A stretch of DNA of 5,906 bases. Source: Candidatus Woesearchaeota archaeon (GTDB lineage Archaea > Nanobdellota > Nanobdellia > Woesearchaeales > ARS49). The notes under the pieces were generated by a model, which was not told the DNA's origin, did not search any database, and worked only from the letters and a program-made list of their open reading frames with translations. The stretch is from positions 1-5,906 of the forward strand of contig JAPLZR010000136.1 of the NCBI GenBank assembly GCA_026394935.1, given 5' to 3'. This document shows positions 1 through 4,152 of the stretch, one piece after another. The number at the start of each line of letters is the position of its first letter. Positions within the stretch are counted from its first letter, which is position 1. A program made the translations under genes and the position numbers.

Positions 1-355
1 TAAGACTCGTTGAACCAACAACACAGCAATATTTTCCTGAGTTTCCATCAAAAATGCACGGGTCAACACTCCTATCAGCCTGCTTCTTGTTAAAACTGCA
101 GTCCCACTTATCCTTATTTGAGTAAATATAGTCAGACAAACGCTGGTTTCTCACAGCCTCACCATACTTAACCCCTCCTACAGAAGAAGGACTTTCGTAC
201 ATCGCCTTTTTCGCTCCACCGCCATAAAGCTTTGCAGCATAACCATAACCGTAGGACTTGTAAGCGCCTGCGCCTGTGATAGAATCAACATAAAGAACTG
301 CAAATACTGAAAATGCAACAATTCCAAAAATAGCAATAATAGCGGCTTTCGTCAT
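1..355 (-). CDS. Partial membrane-anchored/secreted cysteine-containing protein, unknown function
   Basis: Reading the minus strand from the ATG at 355 gives 118 codons with no stop before the window edge, so the C-terminus is missing. Residues 4-23 (AAIIAIFGIVAFSVFAVLYV) form one hydrophobic segment after a lone Lys, which fits a signal peptide or N-terminal anchor. The rest would then be extracellular. After it comes a Gly/Tyr/Ala-rich stretch (about 28-48, with repeated YGYG-like units), then a polar part with Cys86, Cys100, Cys110 and Cys111 that could form disulfides or bind metal. I do not recognise the family. Short anchored Cys-containing proteins of this style are common in DPANN archaea, but that is general knowledge and not a match. 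A TATA-like box at 385-392 predicts transcription starting near 362, giving a leader of about 7 nt. The continuous hydrophobic start and the promoter spacing make the gene likely real. Confidence 0.7.
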   Translation of the reverse strand, partial: MTKAAIIAIFGIVAFSVFAVLYVDSITGAGAYKSYGYGYAAKLYGGGAKKAMYESPSSVGGVKYGEAVRNQRLSDYIYSNKDKWDCSFNKKQADRSVDPCIFDGNSGKYCCVVGSTSL

Positions 356-384
356 CTCTTTTCAACATTTCAATAGTATCAGTG

Positions 385-392
385 TATATAAA
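385..392 (-). promoter_or_regulatory. TATA box of the partial membrane-anchored protein gene
   Basis: On the minus strand the octamer reads TTTATATA. Its centre is about 33 bp upstream of the ATG at 355, so a start about 26 bp downstream of the box lies near 362 and leaves a very short leader. This is the usual archaeal geometry. Confidence 0.6.
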
Positions 393-428
393 TGTTTGGA
401 ACGGTTGTTTAGGCTTCGCAATTATTTC

Positions 429-455
429 AGGGGGCACTCAATCGCCGTGCCCCCT
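429..455. repeat. GC-rich 9-bp inverted repeat in the tRNA-Leu downstream spacer
   Basis: AGGGGGCAC (429-437) and GTGCCCCCT (447-455) are perfectly complementary around a 9-nt loop. The hairpin stands out in an otherwise AT-rich spacer between the tRNA 3' end and the promoter of the leftward protein gene. It could stop or process the minus-strand tRNA read-through, but no clear T-run follows on either strand, so it is not called a terminator. It may instead belong to a dispersed repeat that includes the adjacent CCCCTGGCGGGTCAAG stretch. Confidence 0.6.
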
Positions 456-475
456 TAAACCCCTGGCGGGTCAAG

Positions 476-573
476 TTCGCTACGCTCACAATGCAGAGGG
501 CAGGCAACGCTGACTTCGCTACACTCGTCATCGAGTCTGCCTCTGCATTCGCTTCGCTCATGCAGAGGGCAGG
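476..573. repeat. Repeat cluster containing duplicated and inverted copies of the tRNA-Leu 3' end
   Basis: ATGCAGAGGGCAGG occurs at 560-573, where it is the true tRNA-Leu 3' end plus one flanking base, and again exactly at 491-504. A nearly complete inverted copy, CTGCCTCTGCAT, lies at 537-548. Beside these are three versions of a 12-mer: TTCGCTACGCTC (476-487), TTCGCTACACTC (515-526) and TTCGCTTCGCTC (548-559). The direct unit is therefore about 26-29 bp (476-504 and 548-573). The arrangement suggests either local slippage duplication or a scar of integration at the tRNA 3' end. No integrase is visible in the window. Nothing coding is supported here. Confidence 0.7.
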
Positions 574-667
574 ATTTGAACCTGCGAACTCACTAAGAGA
601 CAAGCTGTTCCGAGCGATGCGACGCTACCTGAAGCTTGCGCCTTTGACCAAGCTTGGCTACCTCTGC
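561..667 (-). tRNA. tRNA-Leu (anticodon CAG) with a 21-nt intron
   Basis: On the minus strand a class II tRNA folds cleanly. The acceptor stem is GCAGAGG (667-661) with CCTCTGC (568-562), and the discriminator is A at 561. The D-arm region is GCCAAGCTTGGTCAAAGGC. The anticodon stem is CAAGC (638-634) with GCTTG (605-601). The long variable arm contains CTC and GAG, and the T arm is GCAGG-TTCAAAT-CCTGC. The anticodon is CAG at 631-629, which reads the Leu codon CUG. The D-loop and the long variable arm agree with archaeal tRNA-Leu. CCA is not encoded, since the next bases are TGA. After removal of the intron (607-627) the mature tRNA is 86 nt. A TATA box at 690-697 predicts transcription from about 667, exactly the 5' end. 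Confidence 0.95.
607..627 (-). other. tRNA-Leu intron (bulge-helix-bulge type) after position 37
   Basis: The 21-nt intron lies between G37 and A38, the standard archaeal site. It contains a hairpin AGCG-TCGCAT-CGCT. Bulge 1 is GG^T and bulge 2 is AC^A. The four pairs between them (TTCA with CGGA) are U-A, U-G and C-G plus one A-C mismatch, so the motif is slightly relaxed. The archaeal splicing endonuclease and RNA ligase should remove it. On the minus strand the intron core TCGCATCGCTC resembles the flanking TTCGCTTCGCTC repeats. Confidence 0.85.
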
Positions 668-689
668 GCACTAAACCGGTCTTCAGCAG

Positions 690-697
690 CATATAAA
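690..697 (-). promoter_or_regulatory. TATA box of tRNA-Leu
   Basis: The minus strand reads TTTATATG here, centred about 26 bp upstream of the tRNA 5' end at 667. It lies back to back with the fabD promoter. Confidence 0.7.
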
Positions 698-703
698 AAC
701 CTT

Positions 704-711
704 TTTAAATA
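704..711 (+). promoter_or_regulatory. TATA box of the fabD-like gene
   Basis: TTTAAATA centred at 707-708 predicts a start near 734. That leaves a 10-nt leader (GAGTGATAAC) with a GTGAT ribosome-site core just before the TTG at 744. It forms a divergent promoter with tRNA-Leu. Confidence 0.6.
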
Positions 712-743
712 CAGAACAGATTGTAGCTAAAAAGAGTGATAAC

Positions 744-1757
744 TTGGATTCGCTAGGAGTATTAAAGGTATACACAGGACAAGGATTCCCTTCACAAGGA
801 ATGGGAAAGGAAGTTCTAAACGCATATCCGCAAGTAAGAGAATTATATGCAACAGCAAAAGCCATCACAGGACTTGATATAGAAAAATTGTGCAGAGAAG
901 GAACAGAAGAAGAACAAGCAAACACCCGCAACCAGCAGGCAATGGTTTTCGTCAACATCGCAGCGCTGATTTTAAGAACAGAAGGACTCTTGTACGACAA
1001 AAACAAAGTATGGCATTGCCCTGAACACGAAGAAAACAAAGACCCGAGAAAATCATTCTATCTCGGCTTCTCGCTCGGAGAAATACTAGCATTACTCGCA
1101 GCAAGAAAATTCTCGTTTGTAGACGGACTGAAATTAATCAAGACAAGAAGCGAACTAATGGCGAGAGAAAACAAAGGAGAACTAGTCAACGCAATAGGCG
1201 GAGAGGAAGCAGACATACGCAGGAGAATATTGGGCAAGGATGTTTATTTGGCAATAAGCTCAAGCGATGGAATCGTAGCATTAGGAGGGTACAAGACGCC
1301 GTTAAAGTTGGTCTGTGATGAATTACGAGCACAAGAATGCGTAAAAAAGATAATAGAAAATAAAAAAACATCCGCTGCATTCCATACACCACTATTTGAA
1401 CAAGAAGCATACGAATTACTGCACTTTTTAAGAGCACATTCAGATATTTTCCTTCCATCAGACAGAGTGGTAATATCAAACCTTGATGCACGACTATACC
1501 CTGGCAGTGTAGAAGACACGATATACAGAATCAGCCGACAAATATGCGAAACAGTACAATTCAAACGCGCAGTGAAATCAGTGGAAGACTGCATAGAAGA
1601 AGTTCAAGTAATCGGACCAGGCTCAGAAAAAATGGCAAAAATAGTCAAAACAAACATACCAGGAATGCCGGTAACAACCATAGAAACACTGGACTCACTG
1701 AACGCACACTGGGAAAACCAGATGAGAAGAATACCTGCAGTCACTCGTTCTTTATAA
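744..1757 (+). CDS. fabD: Malonyl-CoA:ACP acyltransferase (FabD-like)
   Basis: FabD-family enzymes move malonyl from CoA to acyl carrier protein in fatty-acid or polyketide synthesis, in the cytoplasm. The 337-residue product has the family signatures in order. These are the GQG oxyanion loop (residues 12-14), Gln64 in a TRNQQA segment (family TQPA), the nucleophile motif GFSLGE with Ser110, Arg135 in KTRSELM (malonate carboxylate binding), His214 in AAFHTPLF (catalytic His), the VQFKRAV segment at 271-277, and VIGPG at 289-293. The usual His before the nucleophile (GHSxGE) is Phe109. There is an insertion at about 88-103 before the motif. Length is a little above the usual ~310. The TTG start at 744 fits promoter and GTGAT spacing, and no ATG lies nearby. 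No ACP or ketosynthase gene is visible here, so the acyl acceptor is unknown. Archaea generally lack a full bacterial FAS, so transfer is likely. The 3' end overlaps the convergent Tan1 gene by 17 bp. Confidence 0.88.
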   Translation: MDSLGVLKVYTGQGFPSQGMGKEVLNAYPQVRELYATAKAITGLDIEKLCREGTEEEQANTRNQQAMVFVNIAALILRTEGLLYDKNKVWHCPEHEENKDPRKSFYLGFSLGEILALLAARKFSFVDGLKLIKTRSELMARENKGELVNAIGGEEADIRRRILGKDVYLAISSSDGIVALGGYKTPLKLVCDELRAQECVKKIIENKKTSAAFHTPLFEQEAYELLHFLRAHSDIFLPSDRVVISNLDARLYPGSVEDTIYRISRQICETVQFKRAVKSVEDCIEEVQVIGPGSEKMAKIVKTNIPGMPVTTIETLDSLNAHWENQMRRIPAVTRSL

Positions 1758-2256
1758 TACTGAAAATGTTCTTTGGCAACAACAAAGTAACAGAAGCCTG
1801 CTTGTCAAACAATTCAATCCTCAGAATCTTCCGCGGACGGTCAATGTTCACTTTGCCTTTCAACAGCGGAGCAACTGCCTCAATAATCTGCTCCTGATGC
1901 AAATCGCTCTTGTGATTCAGGACTTCAATAGCGTAAACATCATCAGGCAAAAACATCTCCCTGATTTCCTCTCTCACAGTTCTTTTAATATCGTCTAACG
2001 TTGCACTGCACCAATAATCCGCAGGAACCCATTTCAAAGTGAAATTCAAGGATGAAGGGTCATTAACGTGCATTTCACGCAGGTCCTCAATCAGGTCACG
2101 GGCTTTTAATTTCGTCTTAACACCGATAATTCCCGGAACCATCAGCTCCATGTCTTCCTTCTGGTCGCCAAACTTCACAAGAAGATTATGAATTTCGCTC
2201 TTTCCAGAAAAATAACCACCTCTCGAATCATAAGAGACTAATAAGTTAGGTTCCAT
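1741..2256 (-). CDS. Tan1-like THUMP-domain RNA-binding protein
   Basis: The 171-residue product opens with NLLVSYDSRG (4-13), typical of Tan1/THUMP proteins. It continues with the PGIIGVKTK block (41-49), FTLKWVPAD (72-80), and a C-terminal THUMP part with IEAVAPLLKGKVNIDRP, and ends shortly after it. There is no catalytic domain. In yeast, Tan1 binds tRNA-Leu and tRNA-Ser and guides the acetyltransferase that makes N4-acetylcytidine at position 12. The archaeal homologue is presumed to bind tRNA similarly, but its exact role is inferred. It is the last gene of a minus-strand run, starting 2 nt after the antitoxin stop codon, with no promoter of its own and only a weak ribosome site. Expression is probably coupled to the toxin-antitoxin pair. 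A tRNA-Leu gene lies about 1.1 kb from its 3' end. Confidence 0.8.
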   Translation of the reverse strand: MEPNLLVSYDSRGGYFSGKSEIHNLLVKFGDQKEDMELMVPGIIGVKTKLKARDLIEDLREMHVNDPSSLNFTLKWVPADYWCSATLDDIKRTVREEIREMFLPDDVYAIEVLNHKSDLHQEQIIEAVAPLLKGKVNIDRPRKILRIELFDKQASVTLLLPKNIFSIIKNE

Positions 2257-2258
2257 CG

Positions 2259-2585
2259 TTACACTTCAATCACAAGACGATTCTTGCTTTCAGGATAAAT
2301 TGAAACTTCCTCTCCTTTCTTAAGCTTAAGGAATTCGATAATCTTCTTAGGCAAACGAATGTCAAGAGTAGTGCCTGCCTGGCCTATCTTCGTTCTAGAG
2401 CCCATTCCCCAGAGACCCTTTGCCTTTGTTGCTTCAGTAATCTGCTTGGAGGTTTCTTCATCAAAGAAAACTTCTCCGCACTCACCGCAAACTTCTGCAG
2501 GAAAATTACCAATAAGCTCGCCATACAATTTATACGGAACTGTTTTTCTCTTAAGTTCTCCTTTCTCACAAATGTAGCATTTCAT
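2259..2585 (-). CDS. YgiT-type zinc-finger / AbrB-fold antitoxin (MqsA-like)
   Basis: Two modules are visible in 108 residues. The N-terminal YgiT/MqsA zinc finger has Cys3, Cys6, Cys33 and Cys36 (CxxC ... CGEC). The C-terminal swapped-hairpin AbrB/SpoVT-like DNA-binding part spans about 64-108 (GTTLDIRLPKKI ... GEEVSIYPE). Antitoxins of this design neutralise a small toxin and repress their own operon. I chose the ATG at 2585 because GGTGAT sits at 2595-2590, 4 nt before it. The upstream GTG (2594) and ATG (2591) lie inside that site. The stop codon of the toxin (2593-2591) falls in the same GGTGAT, so translation is coupled. Toxin-first order matches MqsRA. The Tan1-like gene follows after 2 nt. 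Confidence 0.85.
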   Translation of the reverse strand: MKCYICEKGELKRKTVPYKLYGELIGNFPAEVCGECGEVFFDEETSKQITEATKAKGLWGMGSRTKIGQAGTTLDIRLPKKIIEFLKLKKGEEVSIYPESKNRLVIEV

Positions 2586-2590
2586 TTTCA

Positions 2591-2791
2591 TCACCTTTGC
2601 ACAAAAACCGTCTTAATGACGTAATTCTCGCCACAAATCTTGTACGCAACACAAACGTAAGTGTAGCGAGCGATAAGACCATCTGTCTGCGGAGCCTTTG
2701 CGCCGCGCTGAATCGCGATTTTAACCTGCTCTTCAGTAATGCCGTGATACGACATCCGCTCGTGAGCGTGGCGAGTAACAATCAATATCAT
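2591..2791 (-). CDS. DUF4258-family toxin-like protein
   Basis: This 66-residue basic protein has the DUF4258 pattern. His8-Ala-x-x-Arg12-Met opens it (RHAHERM), followed by GITEEQVKIAI (17-27), then strands ending VIKTVFVQR. DUF4258 members are small proteins often paired with YgiT-type zinc-finger antitoxins and thought to act as RNase-like toxins. Activity here is inferred from that pairing. The TATA box at 2814-2821 is centred 26-27 bp before the ATG, so the mRNA is probably leaderless. Downstream it overlaps the ribosome site of the antitoxin. Length is normal for the family and the frame is intact. Confidence 0.8.
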   Translation of the reverse strand: MILIVTRHAHERMSYHGITEEQVKIAIQRGAKAPQTDGLIARYTYVCVAYKICGENYVIKTVFVQR

Positions 2792-2812
2792 CTAATTAGA
2801 AGTAATTACTTG

Positions 2813-2896
2813 TTATTTAAAAGCTTTTCTAATGTGGTCCATCCAGTGAATAAGCTTGTCAAGATTACCAACCTTAGATGTTAGCATACGCGGCAT
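2813..2896 (-). CDS. Small gene encoding a 27-residue basic amphipathic peptide, unknown function
   Basis: The ATG at 2896 opens a 27-codon frame ending in TAA at 2815-2813. It is preceded by a strong ribosome site (AGAGGTG at 2908-2902, 5 nt before the ATG) and by a TATA box at 2933-2940. That box predicts transcription from about 2910, so promoter, leader and ribosome site fit together. The peptide begins MPRMLTSK, and residues 9-27 (VGNLDKLIHWMDHIRKAFK) would make a basic amphipathic helix. Its stop codon overlaps the TATA box of the DUF4258 toxin gene, so transcription through it would run into the toxin operon. I recognise no family. It could be a regulatory or membrane-active peptide, or the remnant of a longer gene. 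Confidence 0.5.
   Translation of the reverse strand: MPRMLTSKVGNLDKLIHWMDHIRKAFK
2814..2821 (-). promoter_or_regulatory. TATA box of the DUF4258/YgiT/Tan1 operon
   Basis: TTTAAATA on the minus strand is centred 26-27 bp upstream of the toxin ATG (2791), predicting leaderless transcription. The box overlaps the stop codon of the 27-codon gene. Confidence 0.6.
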
Positions 2897-2932
2897 AAAG
2901 ACACCTCTCTTGACGATGAAAACGGAAAGGAA

Positions 2933-2940
2933 GTTTATAA
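2933..2940 (-). promoter_or_regulatory. TATA box of the 27-codon gene
   Basis: TTATAAAC on the minus strand predicts a start near 2910, giving a 14-nt leader that holds the AGAGGTG ribosome site. A small GGGCAAAACCC inverted repeat (2951-2941) lies immediately upstream. Confidence 0.5.
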
Positions 2941-2972
2941 GGGTTTTGCCCTATTCAAATTTTTACTGCTGC

Positions 2973-3000
2973 AAAAATGAGAATAAAACGAAGGATAAAA
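2973..3000 (-). terminator. T-rich terminator region after vapC
   Basis: About 11 nt after the VapC stop codon the minus strand carries several T-runs in close succession (TTTTATCC, CGTTTTATT, ATTTTTG). This is the usual archaeal intrinsic termination signal, without a stable hairpin. Confidence 0.45.
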
Positions 3001-3010
3001 GGCTTGAGTT

Positions 3011-3409
3011 TCATCTTAACAGGTCCTTCGTGGAATAAACCCTTATTTTGTACTGATTTTTCAGTCTCTTATCATTTGACCAGATGCCGCACCCTAATTT
3101 CAGTGCAAGCGCAAAATATTCAGAGTCATCAGGATCTGGCGTGATTTCTCTTGCTTCTGGAATATGTTTTTCAAATTCGTTTCTGGGCAGGATTTCAATC
3201 CTGGAACTTATTATTGACATAAACAGTTCAAAATCAGCTTCAGACAATCCAGATTTAAGGAATACTTCTTCCTTGTGCTTTTCAATCTCGTCAAACAAGA
3301 ACTCAGGAGCGAACAGCGTTAATCTGTCATCAAACATCAGGTCGCAAGTCTTGCCCTCAGTAGCTATCAAGGCAGACATCAGAATATTGGCATCGACAAC
3401 CAAATCCAT
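3011..3409 (-). CDS. vapC: PIN-domain ribonuclease toxin (VapC-like)
   Basis: The 132-residue product is a PIN domain. Asp6 is in DLVVDANIL, Glu41 in FLFDEIEKH, Asp95 in TPDPDDSEYFALAL, and Asp113 in GIWSNDKRL. These acidic residues bind the metal ions of the RNase site. VapC toxins cut RNA, often tRNA or rRNA, when freed from VapB. I chose the ATG at 3409 because MDLVVDAN is the standard N-terminus. A frame-open extension to 3466 overlaps the antitoxin and is not needed. The ATG is 1 nt after the antitoxin stop codon, so the pair is co-translated. All four acidic positions are present and the gene looks intact. Confidence 0.88.
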   Translation of the reverse strand: MDLVVDANILMSALIATEGKTCDLMFDDRLTLFAPEFLFDEIEKHKEEVFLKSGLSEADFELFMSIISSRIEILPRNEFEKHIPEAREITPDPDDSEYFALALKLGCGIWSNDKRLKNQYKIRVYSTKDLLR

Positions 3410-3410
3410 C

Positions 3411-3629
3411 TTAAGCGTATCTCTCGTGCAGGGACTTATTGATTTTTCTGCCAAGCTCCAAAGCATCAGCTTCAGTAAGCTTTGACTTTGCTGAAATGCT
3501 CTTCAAAATCCTCAACTGCGCAAGCTTCATTTTTATCGCCTCGCGGGCGACAGCGGACCAGTTGATATCGCTTGATTCATCCATTTCACGCTTCAAATCA
3601 TCCGGAACAGACAATGTTATAGTGGACAT
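3411..3629 (-). CDS. vapB: Ribbon-helix-helix antitoxin (VapB-like)
   Basis: The 72-residue protein begins STITLSVPDDLKREMDE (residues 2-18), a ribbon-helix-helix DNA-binding start, then DINWSAVAREAIKMKL. The charged C-terminal tail (about 45-72) would wrap around VapC. It should repress its own promoter and neutralise the adjacent toxin. The ATG at 3629 follows GGAGGT at 3639-3634 (4 nt gap). The TTG reading upstream to 3641 is just that ribosome site. Two TATA candidates lie upstream (3650-3657 and 3678-3685). The second gives a leader that includes the ribosome site. Confidence 0.85.
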   Translation of the reverse strand: MSTITLSVPDDLKREMDESSDINWSAVAREAIKMKLAQLRILKSISAKSKLTEADALELGRKINKSLHERYA

Positions 3630-3670
3630 TCTAACCTCCAATACTTAACATATTTAATACTGTGTAAACA

Positions 3671-3685
3671 TTTAATATATATAAA
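3671..3685. promoter_or_regulatory. Near-symmetric TATA-rich promoter core between vapBC and the orphan antitoxin
   Basis: TTTAATATATATAAA reads as a TATA box on both strands. For vapB the minus-strand octamer TTTATATA (3685-3678) predicts a start near 3655 and a 26-nt leader with GGAGGT. A weaker minus-strand box TTAAATAT at 3657-3650 would give leaderless vapB. Use on the plus strand is possible, but no gene with a good start sits at the right distance. Confidence 0.45.
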
Positions 3686-3754
3686 TCTTTTGCATTTATG
3701 ACTGAAAGTTTGGAAATCCCGGCGCCGGTGCACATTTAACTTAAAAATGAAAGA

Positions 3755-3762
3755 TTTAAATA
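3755..3762 (+). promoter_or_regulatory. TATA box of the orphan antitoxin gene
   Basis: TTTAAATA is centred so that transcription should begin near 3785. This leaves a 13-nt leader carrying GGTGAT before the ATG at 3798, and puts the box inside the frame-open upstream extension, which argues against a start at 3747. Confidence 0.6.
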
Positions 3763-3790
3763 TACCAAAGTATACCGTAGTATACGGTGA
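3761..3790 (+). promoter_or_regulatory. Operator-like tandem 10-bp repeats and 15-bp palindrome at the antitoxin start site
   Basis: Three units in exact 10-bp phase read TATACCAAAG, TATACCGTAG and TATACGGTGA. The last two also form a perfect inverted repeat, ACCGTA-GTA-TACGGT (3774-3788). The array begins at the TATA box, covers the predicted transcription start and runs into the GGTGAT ribosome site. Ten-base spacing places the units on one face of the helix, as for cooperative binding by ribbon-helix-helix or AbrB-type repressors. The site is probably the binding site of the encoded antitoxin (inference). Confidence 0.55.
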
Positions 3791-3797
3791 TGATGAA

Positions 3798-4037
3798 ATG
3801 GATGCAACCACAATAAAAATACATGAAAACACGAAAGAGGAACTGGACCAGTTCAGAGAGTACAAGAACGAAAGCTATGACGAAGTAATAAACAAAGTCA
3901 TTTACATAGCCAAAACCTGCAAAAAAAGACCTGATCTAAGCAGGGAAACTATTGAATCAATTGAAAAAGCAAGAGAGCGCATCAGAAAAGGCAAGTTCCT
4001 GACTGAAGAAGAAGCGAAAAAGAGGCTAGGTTTGTGA
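3798..4037 (+). CDS. Antitoxin-like protein without an intact partner toxin
   Basis: The 79-residue protein starts MDATTIKIHENTKEELDQF, a common archaeal antitoxin N-terminus (a β-strand followed by helices). It ends with a charged helix, EKARERIRKGKFLTEEEAKK, typical of the tail that binds RelE/ParE- or PIN-type toxins. I chose the ATG at 3798 because GGTGAT (3786-3791) lies 6 nt upstream and the TATA box at 3755-3762 predicts a transcript starting at about 3785. The extra 17 codons back to 3747 contain the promoter. An overlapping ATG (4037-4039) would begin a partner toxin, but that frame stops after 12 codons. The toxin is therefore lost or encoded elsewhere. Family assignment is by pattern and less sure than the fact that it is coding. 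Confidence 0.75.
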   Translation: MDATTIKIHENTKEELDQFREYKNESYDEVINKVIYIAKTCKKRPDLSRETIESIEKARERIRKGKFLTEEEAKKRLGL

Positions 4038-4071
4038 TGTATGACAGTAATAGGACACAGAAAGAACATTT

Positions 4072-4152
4072 ATGATAAAATGTCATAATTTCTTGGCAGC
4101 AGACAACTTCACAAAACTATTCAACGACCTATGGGAACAGGCGGAGAAGTGA
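4072..4152 (+). pseudogene. Remnant: C-terminal scrap of a TrmB/PLD-like regulator, downstream of the orphan antitoxin
   Basis: This 26-codon frame ends in DNFTKLFNDLWEQAEK. That closely resembles the C-terminal helix of archaeal TrmB-type regulators with a PLD-like sensor domain (usual pattern F..LF..LWE.A). Upstream the frame is blocked by a TAG at 4051, and the short frames from 4037 (12 codons) and 4041 (15 codons) lead nowhere. The 115-bp gap therefore appears to hold broken pieces, either of the missing toxin or of a regulator gene mostly deleted. The assignment rests on a short motif and is tentative. The last base touches the convergent gene at 4153. Confidence 0.35.

Noticed and set aside
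429..455. Intrinsic terminator at the 9-bp GC hairpin
   Set aside because: No T-run follows on either strand, so only an inverted repeat is reported.
429..573. CRISPR-like array in the repeat-rich tRNA spacer
   Set aside because: Repeats are short, of unequal spacing, partly inverted and derived from the tRNA end. No regular repeat-spacer pattern or cas genes are present.
491..730. Plus-strand frame of 79 codons over the tRNA region
   Set aside because: It runs antisense through tRNA-Leu and its repeats and past the divergent promoters. It has no ribosome site and no protein-like pattern.
1544..1897. Plus-strand 117-codon frame across the fabD/Tan1 junction
   Set aside because: It is a shadow of fabD and antisense to Tan1, with low-complexity Asn/Arg/Thr content and no promoter or ribosome site.
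2856..3038. Plus-strand 60-codon frame between the toxin operon and vapC
   Set aside because: It is antisense to the 27-codon gene and the vapC terminator, without promoter or ribosome site.
3698..3739. 13-codon frame MTESLEIPAPVHI in the vapB/orphan antitoxin spacer
   Set aside because: No ribosome site and too short to judge. It spans the GC palindrome, and a chance frame is more likely.
3747..3797. 17-codon N-terminal extension of the orphan antitoxin
   Set aside because: It contains the TATA box, the operator-like repeats and the ribosome site for the ATG at 3798.
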